A DNA stretch of 11,334 nt, from NCBI GenBank assembly GCA_026770585.1, contig MU646523.1, positions 91,238-102,571 on the forward strand, given 5' to 3'. Positions within the stretch are counted from its first letter, which is position 1. Each line of letters opens with the position of its first letter. The DNA is from Baffinella frigidus. Its lineage: Eukaryota > Cryptophyceae > Cryptomonadales > Baffinellaceae. Both the position numbers and the translations under genes were made by a program. This document shows, one piece after another, positions 6,532 to 11,334 of this stretch. Under the pieces are notes generated by a model, which was not told the origin of the DNA, made no database searches, and was given only the letters and a program-made list of their open reading frames with translations.

Positions 6532-6738
6532 CTTGGCGGCGCCGACGGGCGACTGGGACTTGGCGCAGGGCAGTGGATCAGCTTCGCGAGCAAGGCAGCG
6601 CATCAGCTTCTCATCTCTCGCCCCGCATTGCTGACACCACTCCTTCTCGTCCTCGTCCTCTACGCTTGCCACCCTGCCCCCGGCAGCTGGCTTGAGCGAG
6701 AATCGACCTCCTGCTCGAAAAACTTTCCACACAGGGCG
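6532..6738 (-). pseudogene. Coding-like exon fragment with CxxC motif
   Basis: A minus-strand frame from 6738 (just after a CACGTAG that could be a 3' splice site) to 6532 encodes about 69 residues: a basic start (WKVFRAGGRFSLKPAAGGR), an acidic stretch (EDEDEKEW), then CQQCGARDEKLMRC and a further Cys (LPCAKS). The C-x2-C-G-x8-C spacing resembles the first half of a MYND-type zinc finger, but the rest of that finger is absent. The frame then runs into telomere-like repeats. No GT donor is visible at the 6532 edge. It is either a truncated gene fragment or a chance open frame; the composition favours a coding origin, with low certainty. Confidence 0.35.
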
Positions 6739-6887
6739 CTACGTGGGGGTCCTTTAGGTTTTAATTTCGCCCAACATAGCCCAACGACACGCCGTTCCGC
6801 AGAAGGGATCTGCAGAGAAAGCATGTTTGCTTTCGGATCGCGTTTCGCTCTCCAGTGCAGAGGCTCGTGAAGAGGGGATGTATTCTA

Positions 6888-6986
6888 GGGGCGCCCTTTG
6901 AGCCATTGGGGCGCCCTTGGAGCCGTTTTCTCCAGAAAATTGACTTTTGAATCCAGTTTTCTCTTGAAAAATTGACTTTTGAATAC
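6888..6986. repeat. Two adjacent duplications (20 bp x2, 31 bp x2)
   Basis: GGGGCGCCCTTTGAGCCATT at 6888-6907 repeats at 6908-6927 with two changes. A 31-bp unit (GTTTTCTC...AATTGACTTTTGAAT) at 6925-6955 repeats at 6956-6986. Both are head-to-tail tandem duplications. Confidence 0.85.
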
Positions 6987-7029
6987 CCCCCCCTCCAGCC
7001 CTGCGTGGGACCAGGCTGGTTCGGTCGCA

Positions 7030-7515
7030 AACAGGGGTGGGGGTAACTGTTTTTTGGTAACGGTAACCGGGGCTCAAATCCGGTATCGGTAGCCGGTCCT
7101 CGCGGGTTACCGGCGGCGGTACCGCGGTAACTCAAAAATCGCGTTTTTCCCCTGAGGCGGTAACCCACGGTCAAGGGCCCTACCAACAGTAGCCGTCAAA
7201 GACCCGAAGACTGTAAGCTGAAAGACACAGCTACTCGAAAGACTCCTCGCGGCTCGGATCCCCCCTAGGTCGGCGACCCAGTGTCAAGGGCCCAACCAAG
7301 TAGGCGTCAAAGACTCGAAGACTGAACCTGGTACCGATCGGGCTCAAATGGCATTACTCGATAAACCGGTTCCCCCCCCAGGCCTCAAGGCTCAAGAAGA
7401 CCCGCGGTGGCCGGCTGTGCCCCTGATTCGGTAACATGGTTACCCCTGGTAACCGTGGATCAGCCGAAACCTGGTAACAGTAACCGGACCTCTCTCAGTT
7501 ACCGGACAACCCCAT
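7030..7515. repeat. GGTAACC/GGTTACC palindrome-rich region
   Basis: Many GGTAAC, GGTTACC, ACCGG and CGGTACCG motifs occur at 7031-7165 and 7430-7507, often as overlapping short palindromes. Between them a ~43-bp direct repeat (GTCAAGGGCCC...CGTCAAAGAC...CGAAGACTG) occurs at 7170-7213 and 7283-7324. This is probably a degenerate satellite-like or foldback repeat immediately upstream of the candidate gene at 7543. No gene is seen in it. Confidence 0.55.
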
Positions 7516-7542
7516 CCCTTTTCGCATTTTACGACTCGCAAC

Positions 7543-8229
7543 ATGGGGAAGACGAAGCTGACCTTCGACGCGTTCGCCGCGGCGTGGAAAAGGAGTTTTT
7601 CTAAGGACATGCCAGCCGATATCGAACAGAAGCTCAACGACTACTACATGAGATGGAAGCACACGCTGAAGAGGCTGGGCACCCTGCAAAACGCAATGAC
7701 CGGCAATCGCTTGGTGTCCGCCTATGTTGGGAGCTCGAAGAACCTCAAGGACCTAAAGGGAGCAGCACCTCGCAGAGTTCAGTGCGCGTGGCCTGCCACC
7801 AACCCTCACGGCTTGGGCAAATCGACGATTTTCGATTTCCCGATTTCAAGGGGAATTGGAGCCGTTGAAGTCGGATTCCGACTTCAACCCCCTTGAAATC
7901 CCGAATCGAAAATCGTCGATTTGCCCAAGCCGTGAGGGTTGGTGGTGGTGTTTGAGGAAGAGCCGGAGTGGCACCAGGTCTTCAAGAACCTCATCAAGAT
8001 CACCAACGACCCTGGCTACACCCCGGCGGCCTCTCTCAGGATTAAGGACTGGAAGCGCGGGGCAAAGGCGGAACAACGCGCGTCGGCGGAAAAACAGGCG
8101 AGGAGCCTCGCGTTTGCGATGGGGTGGCAGGAGCGGCTAGGGGCGGCGTCGCTGGTGCGGTGGCTTGATCCGGAGGTGATGCGGATGGTGTTGGAGGCAG
8201 GAGGTCTCGTTCTCCCCATGGAAGCTTGA
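7543..8229 (+). CDS. Unrecognised protein gene, interrupted by palindrome C
   Basis: ATG at 7543 has a favourable context (AACATGG). The first part (7543 to about 7776) encodes a basic, helix-prone sequence (KLTFDAFAAAWKRSFSKDMP, then DIEQKLNDYYMRWKHTLKRL). That frame ends inside the palindrome at TGA 7894-7896. A second coding-like part in the same frame runs from about 7957 to TGA at 8227-8229 (EEPEWHQVFKNLIKITNDPG, later RSLAFAMGWQERLGA and RWLDPEVMRMVLEAGGLVLP). Removing a 180-nt GT...AG segment, 7777-7956, joins both parts in frame to give 168 residues. Unspliced, the gene is broken. I do not recognise the family. Alternatives are a gene killed by the palindrome, a different intron (GT at 7714 or 7726 also keeps phase), or two unrelated frames. 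Confidence 0.5.
7777..7956 (+). other. Candidate intron carrying palindrome C
   Basis: Begins GTTCAG after AGA and ends GTTTGAG before GAA, and its 180-nt length preserves the frame across the flanking coding parts. It contains in-frame stops at 7894 and 7933. The donor is weak compared with GTRAGT, and the acceptor lacks a strong pyrimidine tract. The call rests on reading-frame continuity and the contrast between coding-like flanks and the palindrome. Confidence 0.35.
7796..7945. mobile_element. Palindrome C: ~150-bp near-perfect foldback in the gene
   Basis: The left arm from 7796 (CCACCAACCCTCACGGCTTG) is exactly complementary to the right arm ending at 7945 for about 42 bp. Pairing then continues through GATTTCAAGGGG/CCCCTTGAAATC with small indels. 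The centre is a 12-bp inverted pair, GTTGAAGTCGGA/TCCGACTTCAAC, with a 1-nt spacer (7864-7888). About 10 nt (AATTGGAGCC) are present only on the left arm. No coding capacity. Its size is similar to palindromes A and B but the core is not theirs. Confidence 0.85.
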
Positions 8230-8327
8230 GTGACAGGCGCAATAGGAGCGCAAACTAAGCTGCTTGAAGTGGCGATGGTCTCACGCAAGTGGAGAAGGGA
8301 AGAGACCTCTAGCGAAGAAGCAAGTTC

Positions 8328-8465
8328 ATCTCCATAGAAGTATTAATTAATTGCTTTTGGCGCAACAAAATTTACTACACAAATGCATTACTATTACTTT
8401 TATGAACACATCGTGTAGTAGTTTTCGTTGCGCCAAAAGCAATTAATTAATACTTGTATGGAGAT
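8328..8465. mobile_element. Palindrome B: 53-bp arms, shares core with A
   Basis: 8328-8380 pairs with 8413-8465 with about four mismatches around a 32-nt loop. The outer 35 bp (ATCTCCATAGAAGTATTAAT and on to TTTTGGCG) are unrelated to A's arms. The inner 68 bp (8363-8430) match A's 5331-5398 at 55 of 68 positions with no gap, including ACTACACAAATG and GTGTAGTA. It begins about 100 bp past the stop codon of the gene ending at 8229, so it could form a hairpin in that transcript. No target duplication is evident. Confidence 0.87.
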
Positions 8466-8724
8466 TAAAGTGGGGGCTCCGCTAGATCGCGCAAGAGGGG
8501 GCGGGGCGGGGTGAGGGGCACGCTCGACCTTGAGTGACTTTGAGTGACATTGCTTCAATGCCTCTCTCGGTCCTCTCAGACGCAGCCTCGGTGGGAGTGC
8601 ATACATGGCGGCCGTGTTGGTAGAAATGAAGTTCTCTCGCCGCACATGATCCGGGCGTGACATCAGTCAATTCACATCTCTCTCTCTCTGTCTCTCTCCA
8701 CCTGTAACACGTCGTTCTTCCAGC
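8466..8724. repeat. Spacer with FI-x-TNTAA repeat copy 2 and TC microsatellite
   Basis: ATGGCGGCCGTGTTGGTA at 8605-8622 duplicates 1384-1401. It is followed by AGTTCTCTC and, further on, a (TC)n tract at about 8676-8700, as at the first copy. CTTGAGTGACTTTGAGTGACATTG near 8529-8552 is a short direct repeat. No gene is convincing. Confidence 0.5.
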
Positions 8725-8820
8725 TACAGAGGTACCTCACTCATAAGCAGTCGCGCCCCCCCCCAGGACCACCGTAGGGCCATAGGTACAGGATTATAAG
8801 CCTGCACCTATGGCACTATG
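8725..8820 (-). mobile_element. MITE-1 left-half fragment plus nested hairpin
   Basis: TACAGAGGTACCTCACTCAT begins a reverse-type MITE-1 (interior CCAGGACCACCGTAGGGCC). The expected right half is replaced by a hairpin: CCATAGGTACAGG (8780-8792) pairs with CCTGCACCTATGG (8801-8813), with one mismatch and an 8-nt loop. No right terminus is present. Confidence 0.7.
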
Positions 8821-8886
8821 GCCAAAACTGATTTTTCGTTGCCCAGAATGACTCACCTCAGCGACTCACCAAATCTGAACAGGGGT

Positions 8887-9008
8887 TACAGGGGTACCTC
8901 GCTCATGAGAAACCGCCCTCCCCTAGGACCCTACAGTAGGCCTATGCCTAGGTTCCTATGGTGGTCCTAGGGGGGTGGTCGGTTTCTTATGAGCGAGGTG
9001 CCCCTGTA
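8887..9008 (+). mobile_element. MITE-1 copy f
   Basis: 122 bp with TA-flanked ends TACAGGGGTACCTCGCTCAT and GAGCGAGGTGCCCCTGTA. The core is CCTAGGACCCTACAGTAGGC followed by CTATGCCTAGGTTCC and GGTGGTCCTAGG. The arms are nearly perfectly complementary, so this is one of the best-preserved copies. Confidence 0.93.
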
Positions 9009-9057
9009 CTCGACACGCAACGCCCTGTGTCCTACAAGAGGCCTATTCCTAGGAGCT

Positions 9058-9179
9058 TACAGGGGTACCTCGCTCACAAGAAACCGCCCCCCCCCCTAGG
9101 ACCACCGTAGGGTCCTAGACATAGGCCTACTGTAGGGTCCTAGGGGGGTGCGGTTTCTTGTGAGCGAGGTACCCCTGTA
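9058..9179 (-). mobile_element. MITE-1 copy g (reverse orientation)
   Basis: 122 bp, TACAGGGGTACCTCGCTCAC to GTGAGCGAGGTACCCCTGTA, with perfectly matching end arms. The interior is CCTAGGACCACCGTAGGGTC, then CTAGACATAGGCCTACTGTA, the inverse of copy f only 50 bp away. A short internal fragment of the same family (CCTACAAGAGGCCTATTCCT) lies between them at about 9031-9050. Confidence 0.93.
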
Positions 9180-9233
9180 GGACCCCCCTAGCGGCGTGTG
9201 TCATTCTTCGCGAGTATCCAGTGTAGTCATTAC

Positions 9234-9362
9234 TCGACATTTCCGGCACTTTCGTCAGTGACGTTCCACGCCCCTGTATTCGATCTTCGGCACTTTTCTG
9301 ACGTTCCACGCCCATGTCCTCGACATTTCTGGCCCCTTTCCTGACGTTTCAAGCCCCTGTAC
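9234..9362. repeat. Three-copy 40-46 bp tandem repeat
   Basis: Units at 9234-9279, 9280-9319 and 9320-9362. Each runs TCGA(C/T)..TT(C)..GGC(A/C)C.TTT...TGACGTT(C/T)CA(C/A)GCCC(C/A)TGT. Middle and third copies differ by small indels. TCGACACGCAACGCCCTGTG at about 9010-9029 may be a decayed outlier. Confidence 0.8.
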
Positions 9363-9408
9363 TTTCCCTGAAACCCTGGCACGCCCGGAGCAGACTTACA
9401 AATACGTC

Positions 9409-9757
9409 AACTTAAGACGAGATCGAAATGACTTCGACGCGCCGAAATGACTTAGCCGAGACCGAGATTGACTTATGATCTTCCCTTTTTCTTTACATGT
9501 ATTACTCTCAAGCCTCGGTTGCATCAAACTTCTATCCCTTAAGTGACCAGTAGGCTCATACGCCCTACGGTAGGGCCCTAGGACCTGCCTAGGGCGAGTT
9601 AGGGCGAATATTCACCCTATGGTCACTTAAGGGATAAGCCTGAAGACGAGCCCGCTTCGGTTCAGCGGCAGTCCTCAAAAGTGAACTGTAGACCGTGGCA
9701 GTCCTCGGAAGTGGACTGTTGACTTATGAGACCGAGGTTGACTTAGGCGAGGCCGAG
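9409..9757. repeat. Dispersed GAxTTGACTTA motifs and a 30-bp duplication
   Basis: CGA-(A/G)-(A/T)-TGACTT motifs recur at about 9422-9477 and again at 9714-9745 (GTTGACTTATGAGACCGAGG then TTGACTTAGGC), on either side of MITE-3. A 30-bp unit GGCAGTCCTC-AAGTG-ACTGT-GAC occurs twice at about 9667-9724. Degenerate repeats with no gene. Confidence 0.5.
9533..9636. mobile_element. MITE-3 (CCTAGG-core foldback with different ends)
   Basis: 104 bp with terminal inverted repeats TATCCCTTAAGTGACCA and TGGTCACTTAAGGGATA, exact over 17 bp and TA-flanked. The interior (CGCCCTACGGTAGGGCCCTA, then GGACCTGCCTAGGGCG) is a palindrome resembling the MITE-1 core. Single copy here. Size and structure fit a non-autonomous inverted-repeat transposon. 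Confidence 0.85.
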
Positions 9758-9796
9758 AAGCTTGGAAGTGTCGTCGAGCAGCTCCATCAGTTCCTA

Positions 9797-9836
9797 GTGT
9801 GTAGGGGTTTAGGTTCAGGGTTTAGGAGGGGGGGGG
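9797..9836. repeat. Short telomere-like patch, G-strand
   Basis: TGTAGGGGTTTAGGTTCAGG followed by GTTTAGGAGGGGGGGGG. A degenerate TTTAGGG-type patch in the same orientation as the 5641-6436 array. Confidence 0.7.
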
Positions 9837-9845
9837 CTGTCACAG

Positions 9846-9937
9846 GTTGCGAAACTCCTTAGAAATGCCTTAAGTTGGCAAGTACAAAGTTGACGGTTCT
9901 GTCAACAACCACCGTCAACTTTTGGCGTTATCGCAAC
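9846..9937. repeat. Foldback with 12-bp perfect inner stem
   Basis: AAAGTTGACGGT (9886-9897) pairs exactly with ACCGTCAACTTT (9911-9922) around a 13-nt loop. Outer arms GTTGCGA (9846-9852) and TCGCAAC (9931-9937) also pair. Probably a decayed small inverted-repeat element. Confidence 0.55.
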
Positions 9938-10054
9938 TTTCGGGTACCTGCAGCGGGAAGTCGGCCATGCGGATCCGAAGAGCCGCCACGTGACCGGATT
10001 GGCCCGCCTCAGGACCAGCTTCTCGGGACGGGCCCGCCTCGGTTGCGGAATCTT

Positions 10055-10096
10055 CTGAGGACGCGACTGAGGACACGACTGGGGACGTGACTGAGA
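10055..10096. repeat. 12-bp tandem repeat, three copies
   Basis: CTGAGGACGCGA, CTGAGGACACGA and CTGGGGACGTGA head to tail from 10055 to 10090, with a partial fourth (CTGAGAAG). Upstream, GGCCCGCCTC occurs twice (about 10002 and 10031). Confidence 0.8.
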
Positions 10097-10097
10097 A

Positions 10098-10658
10098 GAT
10101 TTCGATGTAGCCCCCAGAGCGCTCGAGCCGCGCTATCTGCGAACAAGCCGCGGCAGGTCATTACCGGGAATTTCAGGACGCAACGGTTGGTTTCGTGGTA
10201 CTAAATGGTACGTAGCCACCCCGCCAAGTCGCGACGGTTCGTCGTTTCCACGTCCGGTCCGAATACAAAATGTCCGGATCCGGGTACAAATATTGAGAAA
10301 AAAAATTGGACACTGAAATTCCGAGTTATGACCTGGCGTGGAGAGACACAATCGTGTTTAAATTTGCAGAGGGTTTATCGATAGAGGAGGTGAATCCGGG
10401 AACGGGCGAGCCGAAAGATCCCTCTGCTGAGATATGCTAACCACTCGAGAATGCTGGAGGACCCTATTTACATGTGGGGTTGTAAATATTTGTACCAGGA
10501 CAACGAAACCAACCTCGTGGCTGTGCTGATTTCACAGAGCTGAGATGTGCTGATACTAACAGGTTATGAGGTACGATTTCGATGTGCCTCCTAGAACGCT
10601 GGAGGAGCGCTACCACTTCGGTTTGTACCACGGATCGAGAATGTCAACTTTAGGATAG
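10098..10658 (+). pseudogene. Repeated coding-like module (DFDV-x-PR-x-LE-x-RY)
   Basis: Frame at 10098-10136 reads DFDVAPRALEPRY; frame at 10575-10613 reads DFDVPPRTLEERY, 10 of 13 identical. Four of the codon differences are synonymous third-position changes (GTA/GTG, CCC/CCT, CTC/CTG, TAT/TAC), which points to coding ancestry. A third, weaker relative at 10448-10471 reads RMLEDPIY inside a 49-codon open stretch (10394-10543) that continues MWGCKYLYQDNETNLVAVLI. The copy at 10566-10658 is a short ATG-led frame ending GLYHGSRMSTLG. I do not recognise the family. The pieces look like fragments of a duplicated gene or retroelement; none is complete. Confidence 0.35.
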
Positions 10659-10715
10659 TCCGTCACTGCGCGGTTATGGAATCCACCATCGTCCACTTCG
10701 ACTAGCTCAAGGAGG

Positions 10716-10780
10716 TGCTAACCACTTAGCAGCGGCCGAGTTCCTTTCCCCCCGGATATCCGGGGGAAATGCGGTTAGCA
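10716..10780. repeat. Foldback around an 18-bp perfect palindrome
   Basis: CCCCCGGATATCCGGGGG at 10749-10766 is perfectly self-complementary, with TTTC/GAAA extending it past one mismatch. Outer arms TGCTAACC (10716-10723) and GGTTAGCA (10773-10780) pair as well. GTGCTAACCACT is echoed at about 10434-10445, so the segment may belong to a local repeat family. Confidence 0.55.
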
Positions 10781-11169
10781 TCCACTGCAAATGAATGATA
10801 TTCTAGTACACATCGTTGAGATGGATTGTATCCATGAGGCCCCACGTGGCTGCCAAGTGGCTGCGCACGAGAGAGACAACATGCGACTTACGCGTGGAAA
10901 GTTGTTGGCATCAGCAGGTTATGAGATATCAAGAGGAACGTTTGTTTCCGTTCGTACACAACGTGCAAAGTGCACATACCTACCCTCCGGGGTGGTAGCG
11001 GGCAGCTTGAGCCCTCTGGTCTCGTCGCATCTCTCCCCCTAGCTCCATACCGCGGTCGTGTTTGTCAACTTATCGAACCTCGCCCCCCCCCCCACATGAC
11101 CTCTCTCGGCGCCCCTGCACACACACACTCTGAGGCTGCAACCCCCCTCCTGCTCCCAATCCCCAGCCC
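10781..11169. other. Stretch with an unsupported open frame
   Basis: An ATG-led frame of 83 codons (10791-11042) has no recognisable motif and ends in Ser/Leu-rich low-complexity sequence. CAGGTTATGAGATA at about 10916-10929 repeats CAGGTTATGAGGTA at 10559-10572. C-rich simple sequence follows at 11080-11160. I make no gene call. Confidence 0.3.
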
Positions 11170-11193
11170 CCAAACCCCCTGAACCCTAAACCC
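11170..11193. repeat. Short CCCTGAA/CCCTAAA telomere-like patch
   Basis: AAACCCCCTGAACCCTAAAC followed by CC, then GATTCCAG and a G-starting open frame. The layout matches the repeat-CAG-exon junction seen before the TM9SF fragment at 463. Confidence 0.7.
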
Positions 11194-11201
11194 GATTCCA
11201 G

Positions 11202-11288
11202 GTGCTGCTTTCCCTGGTGGAGGAGAGAGGGAAGCCCTGGTGGAGGGGAGAGGGAAGGCGCCGAGGTGATAGGAAGGCGATGCACTAG
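11202..11288 (+). pseudogene. Possible terminal-exon-like fragment with 23-bp duplication
   Basis: After CCCTAAACCCGATTCCAG, a frame from GTG at 11202 runs 28 codons (VLLSLVEERGKPWWRGEGRR, then a basic tail) to TAG at 11286-11288, and telomere-like repeats resume at 11297. A 23-bp unit CCCTGGTGGAGG(A/G)GAGAGGGAAG is tandemly duplicated (11212-11234, 11235-11257) and shifts frame between copies, so only the first few residues could be ancestral coding sequence. Family not recognised; chance is possible. Confidence 0.25.
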
Positions 11289-11296
11289 CTCGTGAT

Positions 11297-11334
11297 CCTA
11301 CACCCTACACCCTACACCCTACACCCTACACCCT
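11297..11334. repeat. CCCTACA telomere-like array at right edge
   Basis: Five clean CCCTACA units run to the window end in the same orientation as the left-edge array. A true right chromosome end would show the G-rich strand, so this block is interstitial or the start of another subtelomeric unit. Confidence 0.9.

Noticed and set aside
6754-7186. Minus-strand frames of 107 and 141 codons
   Set aside because: They cross the tandem duplications at 6888-6986 and the GGTAACC-rich repeats, giving repetitive peptides in two frames at once; no family-like motif.
7782-7936. Intron with GT at 7782 and AG at 7936, closely bounding palindrome C
   Set aside because: Its 155-nt length does not keep the reading frame between the two coding parts; the 7777-7956 alternative does.
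10791-11042. 83-codon plus-strand frame
   Set aside because: No recognisable motif, no support from a second signal, and low-complexity end; could be a real small gene but is not supportable from sequence alone.
11202-11288. Confident terminal exon
   Set aside because: Only the CAG junction and an open frame support it, and the 23-bp duplication shifts the frame; kept only as a low-confidence fragment.

Overview
The window looks like eukaryotic nuclear DNA from a chromosome end (subtelomere), most likely of a GC-rich protist or alga. The evidence is telomere-like arrays of the plant/alga type (CCCTAAA/TTTAGGG) mixed with a CCCTACA variant, a terminal-exon fragment of a eukaryote-only nonaspanin (TM9SF), many short non-autonomous inverted-repeat elements, and a lack of any operon-like gene packing. 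The species cannot be fixed from the sequence.

Layout. 1-775: C-strand telomere-like repeats (mostly CCCTACA, then CCCTAAA) holding two copies of a TM9SF last-exon fragment and a 35-bp tandem repeat. 828-1743: three copies of a ~121-bp foldback MITE (called here MITE-1), with a GA/GAGC microsatellite between them. 1799-2665 (minus): the one convincing intact gene, a single-pass membrane protein with a coiled coil and a C-terminal beta-rich domain; an inverted repeat flanked by 11-bp direct repeats lies just upstream of its start. 2830-4890: a lower-GC stretch with no convincing gene but several inverted repeats and two oppositely oriented copies of a second MITE (MITE-2). 4925-5239: more MITE-1. 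5295-5434: palindrome A (perfect 56-bp arms). 5641-6436: ~800 bp of TTTAGGG-type repeats in the opposite orientation to those at the window ends. 6429-6738 (minus): coding-like fragments at that array's edge. 6888-7510: tandem and palindromic low-complexity DNA. 7543-8229: a candidate unrecognised gene interrupted by a 150-bp palindrome (C) that may be an intron. 8328-8465: palindrome B. 8725-9179: MITE-1 cluster. 9234-9362: three tandem repeats. 9533-9636: a third MITE. 9797-11288: repeat-rich DNA with coding-like remnants. 11297-11334: CCCTACA repeats again.

The most unusual signal is structural. Palindromes A and B, about 3 kb apart, share a 68-bp core of identical length (55 of 68 bases the same), yet each core is extended outwards by its own unrelated inverted arms of 36 or 35 bp. 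They behave like a constant loop with exchangeable stems. A looser version of this core/arm modularity appears among the CCTAGG-rich foldback elements. A second theme is that blocks of coding-like sequence begin exactly after telomere-like repeats ending in CAG, so the repeats resemble 3' splice sites.

The genes give no sign of a shared pathway. The window is best read as a mobile-element and telomere-repeat rich subtelomere with one or two resident genes and several gene fragments.
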